Assembly (NCBI GenBank): GCA_964593705.1
Contig: CAZQIV010000050.1
Location: 1 to 42,705, forward strand
From: SABY01 sp964593705
GTDB taxonomy: Bacteria; Bacteroidota; Bacteroidia; Bacteroidales; 4484-276
Direction: 5' to 3'
Length of the DNA stretch: 42,705 nt
Within the stretch, counting starts at the first letter, position 1. Every line of letters begins with the position of its first letter. Shown piece by piece: positions 12,883 to 22,076 of the stretch. The notes beneath the pieces were generated by a model that did no database searches, was not told where the DNA came from, and saw only the letters and a list, made by a program, of their open reading frames with translations. The position numbers and the translations under genes are program-made.

Positions 12883-13749
12883 ATGAAACAACCTGTTATT
12901 ATTATTGGAATGTATCAATCAGGAACCGACCTGGTTTCGGAGATGCTAAGTCATGCCGGAATATTTATGGGTAATGATTTGAATGAAAATGGAAATTCAG
13001 AACTTTTCGGGAAACTCAATAAATGGATGTTTGCACAAGCCGGAGCTACCTGGGACAATCCTTGTAATTTCGATTTTGTTGATGAGGATTTTTCGCTTAG
13101 GATTGCAAAGTCGTTAAAAGGACATTTAAAAGGAAGGCATCTTAAACCATTCCTCGATGAAACCAGGCGAAAGTATTCCAGGGTTGACAAATTTGATTTC
13201 GACTGGGCTTGGGCCGATCCGCTCAATACCTTCACCATTGAAATATGGAAGAAAATATTTACCAAGGCAAGAATAATTCATGTTTATCGAAACCCAATGG
13301 ATGTGGCTGCAAGTCTCAAAATACAAAATCAGGAATTCAGGGAATCGGTTTCTGATGGCATTTTTAAACGTATGAAGCGCCGCAATCTGGAAAGAAGGTT
13401 GAGCAGTGAAAAATTATTCCGCCTTAGCTTGCGCACTGAAAATTTGGAAGAGAGTTTTCAACTGTGGAATCAATACCTGAATAAAGAAATGAATGTTGAG
13501 GAAACCACGGGTTTTGATACGTATCATATTTGCTATGAAGATTTGGTTCATGATTTTAAATCTGAAAGCGAAAAGCTGTTTAAGTTTCTTGGATTTACCA
13601 TTCCTGATGGAGCCTTTTTAGAGTTGCAGGATAAGGTGAAAAAGGAGAAATGTTTTGCGTTTTTAAAAGATGATGACTTAAACGAATTTTATCAATCAAT
13701 TAAAAACCAATCTTTAATGGCAGAACTTAACTACCATGAAATTAATTAG
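12883..13749 (+). CDS. Sulfotransferase family protein
   Basis: This 288-aa protein opens with PVIIIGMYQSGTDLVSEML, corresponding to the 5'-phosphosulfate loop of PAPS-dependent sulfotransferases, although the usual Arg/Lys before SGT is Gln here. ARIIHVYRNPMDVAASL (about 140-156) matches the 3'-phosphate binding motif. CYEDLVHDFKSESEKLFKFLGF is the usual C-terminal helix motif. It should transfer sulfate from PAPS to an unknown acceptor. No signal peptide. It is the first plus-strand gene after the accessory block, with no operon partner. Confidence 0.8.
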   Translation: MKQPVIIIGMYQSGTDLVSEMLSHAGIFMGNDLNENGNSELFGKLNKWMFAQAGATWDNPCNFDFVDEDFSLRIAKSLKGHLKGRHLKPFLDETRRKYSRVDKFDFDWAWADPLNTFTIEIWKKIFTKARIIHVYRNPMDVAASLKIQNQEFRESVSDGIFKRMKRRNLERRLSSEKLFRLSLRTENLEESFQLWNQYLNKEMNVEETTGFDTYHICYEDLVHDFKSESEKLFKFLGFTIPDGAFLELQDKVKKEKCFAFLKDDDLNEFYQSIKNQSLMAELNYHEIN

Positions 13750-13831
13750 TATCAAACTATTGGGGTGTTTAAAAAGATATAAGATATCAGATTATCGATT
13801 TTTGATTTAAGATGTTGGTGATATTCAGAAA

Positions 13832-14023
13832 AATCTACAATCTCCTCCGTTGGAGTCCTTCGGACGATTCCCGCACATGCGGGATTAATCTTAAATTAAA
13901 AAAATGTCGACTTTAAAAACCAACAATAGATCGTGTGTACCCAAAAAGTTTCCCGCTGATTTCGCTGATTTACGCGGATTTTATCTGCGAGAATCTGCGC
14001 TATCTGCGGGAAACATCACTAAA
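13832..14023. repeat. Composite palindromic repeats before the rRNA methyltransferase gene
   Basis: Two pieces are visible. Around 13850-13885, GGAGTCCTTCGGAC and CCCGCA-CA-TGCGGG hairpins belong to a repeat type also seen at 24330 and 42575. At 13949-14013, a CCCGC...GCGGG palindrome is followed by TCTGCGGGAAACATCACTAAA. Read on the minus strand, this is an inverted copy of the TTTAGTAATGTTTCCCGCAGA unit found at 26212 and 40473. Confidence 0.6.
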
Positions 14024-14047
14024 TAGTTTCTCCATAATAGAATTAAA

Positions 14048-14845
14048 ATGTTGAAAGTAACCGAACACCTGACAAGCGCCAAAAACCCTAAGATCAAAAA
14101 TATCCAGCTTTTGCAAAAACATCGTGAAAGGGAGAGCCAGGGTCTTTTTGTTTTGGAAGGCCCAAAAGAAATTGAACGGGCACACCAGGCAGGATATGAA
14201 TTTACTACCATCTTTTTTGTACTTGAAATGATTCCTCAAACTGATCTTGAAAAGTTCGTCTCGGATGTTACCGAAGTTTTTTCGATTAGTCCCGCATTAT
14301 TTGAAAAACTAACTTACCGCGGAAATACCGGTGGAATGCTGGTGTTGGCAAGACAAAAAGATCATAAGCTGGGAAGTCTCACTTTGAAAGTGAATCCTTT
14401 GATTATTGTCCTTGAGGCTTTGGAAAAACCAGGAAATCTTGGAGCCATCCTGCGCACTGCCGATGCTGCTGCTGTTGATGCAGTGATAGTTTGCGATCCC
14501 CACACCGACATTTACAACCCGAATGTAATTCGTTCATCCATCGGGTGCCTGTTTACGGTACCTGTTGCTGTGGCATCTTCCGGCGAGCTTATCCATTTTT
14601 TTAAATCCCAAAAAATCCAAATTTATTGTACAGCGCTTACTGCCTCCTTACCCTATACCAAAATTGAATATACACAAGCTACGGCTATTGTGATGGGAAC
14701 GGAAGCAACCGGATTATCTGAACAATGGCTGGAAGCCTCCGGGCAAAACATCATCATACCCATGGCGGGCATTGCCGATTCGTTAAATGTTTCAACATCG
14801 GCAGCCATCGTAATTTTTGAGGCTGTAAGGCAACGAGGGTTTTAA
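14048..14845 (+). CDS. SpoU/TrmH-family RNA 2'-O-methyltransferase (RlmB/TrmH-like)
   Basis: This 265-aa SPOUT enzyme has an N-terminal substrate-binding domain (RERESQGLFVLEGPKEIERA) and the C-terminal knot motifs: motif 1 EKPGNLGAILRTADAA with the conserved N, G and R; motif 2 IVMGTEATGLS; motif 3 IPMAGIADSLNVSTSAAI. These bind S-adenosylmethionine in a trefoil knot and methylate a ribose 2'-OH in rRNA or tRNA. The exact target cannot be read from sequence. It stands alone between repeat-rich gaps. Confidence 0.88.
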   Translation: MLKVTEHLTSAKNPKIKNIQLLQKHRERESQGLFVLEGPKEIERAHQAGYEFTTIFFVLEMIPQTDLEKFVSDVTEVFSISPALFEKLTYRGNTGGMLVLARQKDHKLGSLTLKVNPLIIVLEALEKPGNLGAILRTADAAAVDAVIVCDPHTDIYNPNVIRSSIGCLFTVPVAVASSGELIHFFKSQKIQIYCTALTASLPYTKIEYTQATAIVMGTEATGLSEQWLEASGQNIIIPMAGIADSLNVSTSAAIVIFEAVRQRGF

Positions 14846-15600
14846 CACAAGCCAATGCCTTATATGTTCAGAACTCCTGACTTGGCATAGTTTTCATGTC
14901 GCATCAGATACACTTAGTGAACCTTTGAGACTTGGAGTCTTGGTGGCAATTTTATAAGAAATAGCCACCAAGACACAAAGAAACACAAAGAAAAAATGAA
15001 TAAGTCAAAGATTCTACTGCGACATATTGAATTACGACAATAGTGAGATAACTATTTGAATTTTAACAAATGGGGCGGGAGTTCTTAGGTTTAGGCTGTA
15101 GGTTTTTTCCTTTTAAGTTGTGAGGAGATAAGGCTGAGGATATATCGGTCGTTGTTATCCAATTTTAACAATTAAGTGATTAAAGCGAAGATCAACATAA
15201 ATATTATAGTTCCCCCTATCATTTCGAGAGTTCACCCAAAGTTTTTGGGCATAACGAGGAGATGACAAAAGGGAAAAGATTTCTTGCCGCATGTGCGGCA
15301 TCGAAATGACAAAGCCCCGGGTTGTGAATGGGGTGAAAGAAACCTGCCAAAGCTCTGTCACCTCGAAGGGTCCACCGGCTGGTGGAGACTGAGACCTGCC
15401 TCGCAGCGAGGCGAGCCTGCCTCGCCAGTACCATTGCTATCATTAGCGGCCCGCTTCGCCAGCAAGGCGAGCAAGGCGGGGGTCTCTCTCACAAGGTGTA
15501 CCCCAACTCCATTCATATACTTGTCATTGGTAGTCCCGAAATTTCGGAAAACAATCTATTAATATTTGCCGGGCATCCTTGAAAAAAAATTCAGGAAAAA
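14846..15600. other. Repeat-rich gap before tRNA-Asp
   Basis: No gene is supported. The gap contains a perfect 11-bp hairpin GTCTTGGTGGC/GCCACCAAGAC (14937-14947 and 14964-14974), whose right half begins an AGACACAAAGAAACACAAAG unit common between genes in this phylum. From about 15210 there is a GC-rich composite repeat with TGCCGCA-TG-TGCGGCA (15285-15300), CACCGGCTGGTGG and several GCCTCGC/GCGAGGC stems. The open frames in this stretch are repeat-derived. Confidence 0.6.
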
Positions 15601-15612
15601 TTGAAAAAAAAT

Positions 15613-15641
15613 TTTGTAGAATAAAAAAAAGTGTATTTTTG
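15613..15641 (+). promoter_or_regulatory. Promoter of tRNA-Asp
   Basis: TTTG (15613-15616) and TATTTTTG (15634-15641, matching TAnnTTTG) are separated by 17 nt, close to the Bacteroidota housekeeping sigma consensus. The tRNA begins about 50 nt downstream. Confidence 0.55.
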
Positions 15642-15691
15642 CAACCGCTTTTGAAAGTTACAAGTTCAAAAGTTAGTTCATAATAAAATTT

Positions 15692-15768
15692 GGTCCGGTA
15701 GTTCAGTTGGTTAGAATGCCTGCCTGTCACGCAGGAGGTCGCGAGTTCGAGTCTCGTCCGGACCGCCA
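15692..15768 (+). tRNA. tRNA-Asp (GTC)
   Basis: Acceptor arms GGTCCGG and CCGGACC pair, followed by discriminator G and an encoded CCA. The D arm is AGTTCAGTTGGTTAGAA. The anticodon stem CCTGC/GCAGG holds loop CTGTCAC with anticodon GTC (15726-15728). The T arm contains GTTCGAGTC. Confidence 0.97.
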
Positions 15769-15779
15769 ACAAAAATCAG

Positions 15780-15814
15780 GGTTGTTAGTCGATAGATTAA
15801 CAACCTTTTTTTTT
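15780..15814 (+). terminator. Intrinsic terminator after tRNA-Asp
   Basis: GGTTGTTA (15780-15787) pairs with TAACAACC (15798-15805) and is followed by nine T residues. Confidence 0.85.
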
Positions 15815-15936
15815 AATCACTTTAAGCAACTATTTCCCTATCTTCATTCCAATATCACAAAAAACTGTTAATATTTCCTATCAATACATGTAAATAGTTA
15901 GATTTGTGAGCTAATTATTTAAATACTTTCTAAATT

Positions 15937-17748
15937 ATGAAGAAACTCTTTTACTTGCTTATGCTTTTTCTTGCAGTGCAGGTTACCGCTTTTTCTCAGA
16001 CCGCAATTATTGACGAGGATTTTATGAATCCGGTCAGCGACTGGGAAATGGAGGGTAACTGGACGCAGGAAGATGGCTATTTAATGCTCTATTACTACCC
16101 CATTGTTGATGATTACGATTTCTCAACCTTCACCCCCGAATTTCAGGTTCCTGATAACGGGGGAGATATTATTATTTCACTTTTTCTTGATGTTTACCTA
16201 TCGAACACTACTGATGAAAAATGTGAAATTTCTGTTGTTTCCGGTGACCAGGAAGATGTAATTTGGATACATAACCTGACTGATGGTCCATGGGGCGATT
16301 TTTCGGGTACCGACCTCACCCTTTCACTGGATGATTATGTTGGTCAAAGCGTTAAGTTGCGTCTGCGCTCTTATGGTGCATCCACCAGCGCTTTATGGGG
16401 CTGGTTTATTTTTAATGTAAATCTTACTACCTGGTTCGACCACGAGCTTTGTGCCATGGAAATTGCAGGGCCTACAAACCTTGATATGATGGAAACCGGT
16501 ACTTGGGAAGTTGATGTTAAAAACCAGGGCTTAAACTCCGAAAGCGATTTTGCTGTACATCTTTTTAGTGCAAAGAGCGATGAAATTCTTGCTACAGGCT
16601 ATTTTAATGGTGAGCTTAATTCTGGCGATGTAGGTGTTGTTACAATTGACTGGGCTTCAGATCTTGCCCATAACACCGTTTTGTATGCAAGTGTAGAATC
16701 TCAAACAGATCAGTTTGTGAATAATAATAATTCTTCGGGTAGATTTTTACGTGTTGAACCTGACGAAGATTACAATATTTTATTTTGGGATAACGACAAT
16801 GGCATTGCTTCCGTGGAAAACCCCGAAACAGGCATGTTGCAGGAACCACATCAGGGTTTGCAAAAAGCTTTCCAGGTATGTGGCATCAGCATTGATTTTG
16901 TAACTTCCCTGCCTGATGACCTGCAGGAATACGACCTTGTAGTGACCACGATGGGGAATTACTGCCTGAGCTGAGGCAATACCCCGCCCGGTACTGTAAA
17001 CGAAACAGACCAGGCCACGCTGATTGATTATCTTCAAAACCAAAATGGTAGTCTTTACATCGAAAGTGTTAACCTTGGCGTTGACCTTCACGGAACTGAT
17101 TTCCTTGAAATACTTGGTGTTAAATTCCTGGATGATGGTATAGAAGATATGTTTGATATGATTGCAGGAGTGAATGATAAATTGCTTGACGATATAAATA
17201 TTAAGTACGATGGTGGTGTTTCACCACAATTTAGTGTTGATAGGCTGGTAGCTACCGAAAGCGAAGAATTATACAGGTCGGATGACGGATATGCCCGCAT
17301 GTTTTTATATGATGCAGCTGATTCGTACCGAGTAATTGCCTCCACCATGACCTTCGGGGCTTTACGCGATGGCGACAGCCTGAGTATGAAACCATACCTG
17401 ATGGCTGAAATGGTTGACTTTTTGTTGGGTATTTCTACAATCACCGACATTAAGGAGGCTTTTGGACAGACAGCGAATTTTGTATCTATAGCTTATCCAA
17501 ATCCTGCAACAGCAAGCACTGCAATAAAATTTGACTTGGAAGAGAATTCGGATGTTTCCCTCAAAATTTATGATGAATTGGGCAGACTTGTCCAGTTATT
17601 TGACCTCAATAATTTATCATCAGGAAATCAGGTTTTAAATTGGGATTTGAAAAATGCCAATGGTGCAAGAGTGAATAATGGTTTGTATTATTATCACTTG
17701 TCCAATAACAGTCAATCCAATTCTTCCGGAAAAATTTTGGTTCAATAA
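15937..17748 (+). pseudogene. T9SS-secreted multidomain protein interrupted by an in-frame TGA
   Basis: The frame opens with a signal peptide (MKKLFYLLMLFLAVQVTAFSQ) and runs to 17748, broken only by TGA at 16972-16974. Before the stop: a beta-sandwich-like region (about 20-165), a CARDB-like segment (about 175-270, MMETGTWEVDVKNQGLNSES) and the start of a glutamine-amidotransferase-like domain (YNILFWDNDNG, DLVVTTMGNY). After it, GNTPPGTVNETDQATLIDYL continues that domain. The last ~85 residues form a type A T9SS sorting domain (YPNPATASTAIKF, VSLKIYDELGRLV, NGLYYYHL). Termination at the TGA would remove the sorting signal. It is likely a nonsense mutation (from TGG or TGC) or a base error. 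The function of the intact protein is unknown. Confidence 0.8.
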
Positions 17749-17796
17749 ATATCTTTAAAAGATTGAAGGGTTTGTAAGTTCAAATCTAAAAACTAA

Positions 17797-17840
17797 AAAA
17801 CACCCCGGGTCAAAATTTGATTCGGGGTGTTTTGTTTTAA
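17797..17840 (+). terminator. Intrinsic terminator after the T9SS protein gene
   Basis: AAAACACCCCG (17797-17807) pairs with CGGGGTGTTTT (17823-17833), followed by a T-rich tract. Confidence 0.8.
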
Positions 17841-18095
17841 AAAATTGCTTGCTGATTTTATTTAACATCTTTACTTAAAAGTAAATATAGCATTGTAAAA
17901 AATGCATCTTAGTGAATCTTCATGCCCTGAGTGTCTGAGTGATAGCAATATGAAGCTTACCACTGAGGCACTAAGCACACAAAGGAGCACTTAGGAAAAT
18001 GTAAAAAGAATGGTTGATTTGTAAATTGCCGGTCAGGGTTTCTAAATCTTCTCCATTGGCGACCTTTTGGCTATACGATGAAAAAAATCCTCCTT
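17841..18095. other. Gap with a weak interspersed repeat
   Basis: No gene is seen. Around 17955-17995 an ACTGAGGCACTAAGCACAC-type sequence resembles the CCAAGACACAAAG repeats elsewhere between genes. Confidence 0.4.
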
Positions 18096-18455
18096 CTATA
18101 ATTTGTATTTCAAACCAATCAATAAACCCAGCGAATTGGTTTTTGAAGAACCGATGGTTTTGGTAAGACCAAGGTTGTTTTTAATATCAATACCCAATAA
18201 TAAATCTTCTGATAAGGTAATGTTTGTTCCAACACCTAACGAAAGTCCTAAATCGATCGTGTTGGTTTCGCTGGTAAAATCTTCCTTTTGTCCGGGAGAT
18301 GAATCTGTTTCTTCATAATAAACCATATTGCTGAGTAGCAATCCGAAATACGGCCCTGCATTGGCATAAAAACTAATATCGCCGGGCGTGTGATAGGCAA
18401 ACAATAGCGGCAAAATGAGATAATTGTACTGGATAAATACCTGGATTTGCGAATG
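18096..18455 (-). pseudogene. 5'-truncated outer-membrane beta-barrel protein
   Basis: The frame encodes about 115 residues of an outer-membrane barrel C-terminus: YNYLILPLLFAYHTPGDISF, FYANAGPYFGLLLSN, TIDLGLSLGVGTNITLSED and a final LGLLIGLKYKL ending in hydrophobic and basic residues. Intact proteins of this type are about 200 aa with a signal peptide. Here the upstream part is replaced by the 3' end of the VOC gene, and the frame's apparent start (18488) lies inside that gene. It is most likely a remnant left by a deletion. Confidence 0.7.
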
Positions 18456-18465
18456 AATCAAAATA

Positions 18466-18852
18466 CTATGGGCTTGCCAGCAGTTCAACGCGGTTTCCTT
18501 CGGGATCGAGGATTACACTTTCGTAATAGCCATCACCAGTGGTGCGTGGCTGTCCTGCAATTATGTATCCATCTATTTCAAGAGTCCTGGTGAGATTGTC
18601 AACATCTTTACGGTTTCCCACTTCAATGGCAAGGTGGGTATATCCAATTTTCTCACTTTGTTCGGGTGAGAGAATATCAGGTTTTTTCATTAGTTCAATG
18701 CATGCACCATCAGCAAATGAAAGAAAATAGGATGTAAAATGTTTTATCGGATTGGAGTACTTTTCACCAGCAACACATCCAAAATATTTGGTATAAAATT
18801 CTTTTGCTCTTTCCAGATCATTTACCCATATAGCTATGTGATGGATTTTCAT
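18466..18852 (-). CDS. VOC-superfamily protein (glyoxalase I-like)
   Basis: This 128-aa protein has the paired beta-alpha-beta-beta-beta modules of vicinal-oxygen-chelate enzymes. Candidate metal ligands are the His of HHIAIWV, Glu of CIELMKK, His of YTHLAIEV and Glu of GNRVELLAS, the usual H-E-H-E set. LERAKEFYTKYFG and YYESVILDPEGNRVE are typical glyoxalase segments. The likely reaction is methylglyoxal-glutathione isomerisation, but related dioxygenases and resistance proteins share the fold. It follows the LOG gene by 4 nt, so cotranscription is likely. Confidence 0.85.
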   Translation of the reverse strand: MKIHHIAIWVNDLERAKEFYTKYFGCVAGEKYSNPIKHFTSYFLSFADGACIELMKKPDILSPEQSEKIGYTHLAIEVGNRKDVDNLTRTLEIDGYIIAGQPRTTGDGYYESVILDPEGNRVELLASP

Positions 18853-18856
18853 AAGT

Positions 18857-19435
18857 TTATCTGTTGGTGGCGAAAGTTATGGCATTTTCGTCCCATGGTT
18901 CTGCATTTTTAATGGCATCCAAAACTTGCTCAGGATCATCAACAAAAGTCCACATTTTTAAATGTCTTTTATCCATAAAATTCTCAGCAACCATGCCGGT
19001 TAGTATTTCATTCAGGGGGTCATAAAATTTGTTAGTATTCAAAATGATAATAGGTTTGGTAAATTTTCCCAGCCTTTTCAAAGTTATAGCCTCGAGCAAC
19101 TCTTCCAGCGTTCCGCTACCACCCGGCAGGGCAATCAAACCGTCAATACCTTCCAGAAATTTAGCCTTACGCTCGTGCATGGTTTGGGTGAATTCAAAAT
19201 CAGATACTTCCTTATGCGCCCATTCCACTTCGTTCATAAATTTGGGCATGATGCCCTTAATTTTCCCACCGGTTTCAATGACAGTATCCGCAAGTTTGCC
19301 CATCAATCCAATAGCTCCGCCACCAAATACTATTTCAACGTTTTCTTTTACCAGAATCCGGGCAAGCTTTTCAGTTGCTACAAAATAGGATTGATCAATT
19401 GTTGCGCTGGAAGAACAGTAAATACAAATTTTCAT
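18857..19435 (-). CDS. LOG family protein (TIGR00730; cytokinin riboside phosphoribohydrolase-like)
   Basis: This Rossmann-type protein has FGGGAIGLMG and the family hallmark LPGGSGTLEELLEAIT, preceded by HERKAKFLEGIDG. LOG enzymes cleave nucleoside 5'-monophosphates to base plus ribose 5-phosphate; in bacteria they may act on AMP or other nucleotides. The start ATG 19435 (192 aa, MKICIYCSS) is chosen because the fold begins there; upstream codons overlap the FKBP gene. It lies in a row with the FKBP and VOC genes. Confidence 0.87.
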   Translation of the reverse strand: MKICIYCSSSATIDQSYFVATEKLARILVKENVEIVFGGGAIGLMGKLADTVIETGGKIKGIMPKFMNEVEWAHKEVSDFEFTQTMHERKAKFLEGIDGLIALPGGSGTLEELLEAITLKRLGKFTKPIIILNTNKFYDPLNEILTGMVAENFMDKRHLKMWTFVDDPEQVLDAIKNAEPWDENAITFATNR

Positions 19436-19448
19436 TTTCAAAAAAAGG

Positions 19449-19919
19449 TTACAAAACACCAATTAAATCAATATCGAAAATGAGAACAGTATTTGAGGGA
19501 ATTGAGCCCTTGCCAGTGGTGCCATAAGCTAAAGCTGACGGAATAAATAAAGTTGCTGAACCTCCTTCTTTAATAAAAGGAATTCCGATTTGCCAGCCGG
19601 TAATAAAATTTCGCAAAGGATTGGTTGTTGGCCCCTGGGTGCTTTGGTCAAAAATGCTGCCATCGGTAAAATACCCTTTGTAGTATAATTCTATTGTAGA
19701 ATTTATGGTTGGCTGGTCTCCTGTGCCTTCATCGGTAATTAAATAATACAAGCCCGAAGCATCACGTTGCGCATCAATGTTGTTGGCTGCAAGGTAATCC
19801 ATTATGATTTGCTCATCAATTTCGGCTTGTTTAGCCGCAGTGTCGTCATCTTTTTTACATGAGGAAAAAATTACCAAACCTGCCATCAATAGCATTGTGA
19901 AATTTAATAAGTATTTCAT
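19449..19919 (-). CDS. FKBP-type peptidyl-prolyl isomerase lipoprotein
   Basis: From ATG 19919 the 156-aa protein begins with a lipoprotein signal, MKYLLNFTMLLMAGLVIFSSC, with cysteine in the lipobox. The FKBP domain follows: STIELYYKGYFTDGSIFDQS, FITGWQIGIPFIKEGGSA, TLFIPSALAYGTTGKGSIPS and TVLIFDIDLIGV. It probably assists folding of periplasmic or surface proteins at the membrane. The longer start at 19970 would bury the signal peptide and is rejected. Confidence 0.9.
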   Translation of the reverse strand: MKYLLNFTMLLMAGLVIFSSCKKDDDTAAKQAEIDEQIIMDYLAANNIDAQRDASGLYYLITDEGTGDQPTINSTIELYYKGYFTDGSIFDQSTQGPTTNPLRNFITGWQIGIPFIKEGGSATLFIPSALAYGTTGKGSIPSNTVLIFDIDLIGVL

Positions 19920-20004
19920 ATTTTGTATAGAATTTGTGTTTTTGTTTTGTTGAAAAATAAATTTGTGCATTTTACTAAATCAGAAATATTACGTACCTAA
20001 ATAA

Positions 20005-20706
20005 TTATTGATTTAAATACTCCAGCAGCGAACGTTTAATCTCTACGTTTCGTGTATTCACAATTTGTTTCATTTTATCGCGGGTGAGATCAAGGTATTT
20101 TTGAGGCAGGTCTTTTAATTCGCGGTTAGTCATGCGCTTATCCAGCCGCAAATCCATCAACAGGTATTGATCGTGATTGTTGTTAATTTTGATTTCTTCG
20201 GATTTTTCAACACTAAAAATATGATAACCTACAAATGAAAATATATTTATAGCATCGGGGTATTTGGTGTAGGTAGCAATACCATATTGTTTGCCATTCA
20301 AAAAACGGTGGCTGATCTTGTTTTCTGGTTCAAATTTTTTTACCACCATCACCAAAAAATCTACATCGAGATCATTCTTTAGTATTTGAAACCATTTTTC
20401 CATTTGCTTCGATGGCTTTCCAAACACATTAAATAGCGACATTTTATTAATCCATGCAGGCATGTCAACCTCGATCACCTCCAAATTTGCATCTCCCAGA
20501 ATAGAAGTCAGTCCTTTGATGGTTTCGTCGCCATAGTTATAAACATCCTTTTCAAAAGCACTCGAATACCAACGGTTGCCATACACGTGTGTTAGCATTG
20601 TGTCGATTACACTAACTACTGCAACTTTTGCTCGTTTTTCCTGTGCCGATAATAAGATCGGGATAATTAGTACCAGAAGTAGAAAAAGTATTACGTTTTT
20701 TTTCAT
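20005..20706 (-). CDS. Hypothetical secreted protein, 233 aa
   Basis: An N-terminal signal peptide (MKKNVILFLLLVLIIPILLSAQ) predicts export. The mature part starts EKRAKVAVVSVIDTMLTHVY and is mixed alpha/beta with a charged C-terminal helix (DKMKQIVNTRNVEIKRSLLE). I do not recognise the family. It stands alone, 85 bp upstream of the FKBP gene on the same strand. Confidence 0.7.
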   Translation of the reverse strand: MKKNVILFLLLVLIIPILLSAQEKRAKVAVVSVIDTMLTHVYGNRWYSSAFEKDVYNYGDETIKGLTSILGDANLEVIEVDMPAWINKMSLFNVFGKPSKQMEKWFQILKNDLDVDFLVMVVKKFEPENKISHRFLNGKQYGIATYTKYPDAINIFSFVGYHIFSVEKSEEIKINNNHDQYLLMDLRLDKRMTNRELKDLPQKYLDLTRDKMKQIVNTRNVEIKRSLLEYLNQ

Positions 20707-20871
20707 TGTGAAAATTCAATATAAGGTTTGATGAAAGCCTGCAAAATTAGCTATTTTGAATCAGGCACTTGCATTGCAATCTTTCTTTTAATGGCTTTCA
20801 TATCACAAATCCTTTGAGGGCTTTATTACTTTTTCAATAATGACTTTATGGGGCAAGCAAACTATTTAGCG

Positions 20872-21009
20872 TCTGCAAGAAAACCTCAACAATTAGATTT
20901 TCAACAGTTTATTCACCCCATCCCTAAAGGGAGCAAACTGTTGAAAATCAGAACTCCCTTTAGGGTCGGGGTGAATTCTGATTTTCAACATTAATAGTTT
21001 TCTTGCAGA
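20872..21009. mobile_element. Nested palindromic repeat element (MITE-like)
   Basis: Three inverted repeats are nested. The outer is TCTGCAAGAAAAC (20872-20884) with GTTTTCTTGCAGA (20997-21009). The middle is GATTTTCAACAGTTT (20896-20910) with AAACTGTTGAAAATC (20935-20949). The inner contains CACCCCATCCCTAAAGGGAG and a related CTCCCTTTAGGGTCGGGGTG. No coding capacity. It lies in a 380-bp gap between two minus-strand genes. The form suggests a non-autonomous element or composite REP. Confidence 0.65.
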
Positions 21010-21086
21010 TATTATTTATAAATAAGAATAAAATACTGTTGATGTTTTCGATCCTACGATTCAGGAAGTGGTTTTTTTTATTGAGA

Positions 21087-22076
21087 TCAGGATAGGTCGG
21101 CATCGTATTTTAATCCGATGATTTGTTTTACCTGATCCATTATCCTTATCAAATTCAAACTCAAACCGTGCGGGAGCTTAGTGCTTTCAGTCATCCCGGC
21201 ATTTAAACAGTTGGTTACCTCTTCAATTTCATGATAATATCCCTTGCCGGTATAGTCAATTTCAAAAACTTCATCAGGTGCTTCAAATCGTGAAAGCGTT
21301 ATTTTTTTGGAATGGTGGAAAGGGCTATGCATTTTTATGGTTCCCTTCGTTCCATAAATAGTGCCTTCGATGGGTGTTGAAGTTTCAACCGTCGAATCCA
21401 GAATAGCCTTTCCACCATTGGCATAATCAAAAAGCATGGCACAAAAACTATCAACCTGTGTTTCGGTCATCCGTGCCATAGCATGAATGGTTTTGGGAAC
21501 ACCCAGCATAAGCAGGCTGAGGTAAATGGGGTAAATGCCAATATCCAACAAGCTTCCGCCACCAAGCTTTTTGTTAAAAACCCTGCCTTCCGGATTTTCA
21601 TCAGCTTTAAAACCAAAATCTGCACGTACAAAATTAATATTCCCAATACTTTGATTTTCGATAAGTTCAAGCACTTTTTCGGTAGCCGGAATAAACCTTG
21701 TCCAGATAGCCTCCATCAAAAACAACTTTCTTGATTTTGCTTCATTAATCATGGTTTTTACCTGCTCTGAATTTACGCCCATCGGTTTTTCGCACAATAC
21801 GGCTTTTCCGGCCTGCAGGCACATCATGGTATTTTCGAAATGAGAGGTATGTGGTGTAGCAATATAAATGGCATCAATTTCCGGATCATCGGCCAATTCA
21901 CGGTATGAACCGTAATACTTTACTGAATTGTATTTTTCGGCAAAAGCTCTTGCCTTGTCCGGACTTCTCGAAGCAACACCTTGCAGTTTTGCTTTTTCAA
22001 AAAGCATTAAATCATTGGCAAACTGATGGGCTATATTGCCCAATCCAATAATACCCCAGTTTATTTTTTTTGACAT
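21087..22076 (-). CDS. Gfo/Idh/MocA family NAD(P)-dependent oxidoreductase
   Basis: This 329-aa protein has an N-terminal Rossmann domain, INWGIIGLGNIAHQFANDL, with the nucleotide loop GLGNIA. It continues with IDAIYIATPHTSHFE and the family catalytic motif CEKPMG (Lys in EKP). The C-terminal alpha/beta domain includes GGGSLLDIGIYPIYLSLL, typical of dihydrodiol-dehydrogenase-like members. It probably oxidises or reduces a sugar or cyclitol; the substrate is not evident and the gene stands alone. Confidence 0.9.
   Translation of the reverse strand: MSKKINWGIIGLGNIAHQFANDLMLFEKAKLQGVASRSPDKARAFAEKYNSVKYYGSYRELADDPEIDAIYIATPHTSHFENTMMCLQAGKAVLCEKPMGVNSEQVKTMINEAKSRKLFLMEAIWTRFIPATEKVLELIENQSIGNINFVRADFGFKADENPEGRVFNKKLGGGSLLDIGIYPIYLSLLMLGVPKTIHAMARMTETQVDSFCAMLFDYANGGKAILDSTVETSTPIEGTIYGTKGTIKMHSPFHHSKKITLSRFEAPDEVFEIDYTGKGYYHEIEEVTNCLNAGMTESTKLPHGLSLNLIRIMDQVKQIIGLKYDADLS

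Noticed and set aside
15155..15582. Several open frames in the GC-rich region before tRNA-Asp
   Set aside because: They derive from stacked GCCTCGC/GCGAGGC repeats on both strands.
16972..17010. Selenocysteine insertion at the in-frame TGA
   Set aside because: No convincing stem-loop with a suitable apical loop follows the codon, and the protein is not from a known selenoprotein family.
15937..17748. Alternative genetic code with TGA as a sense codon
   Set aside because: TGA ends ftsZ and murE and the 117-aa and 95-aa genes at the expected lengths, so TGA is a normal stop here.
18103..19483. Plus-strand open frames opposite the VOC and LOG genes
   Set aside because: They are antisense shadows of genes with strong family motifs.
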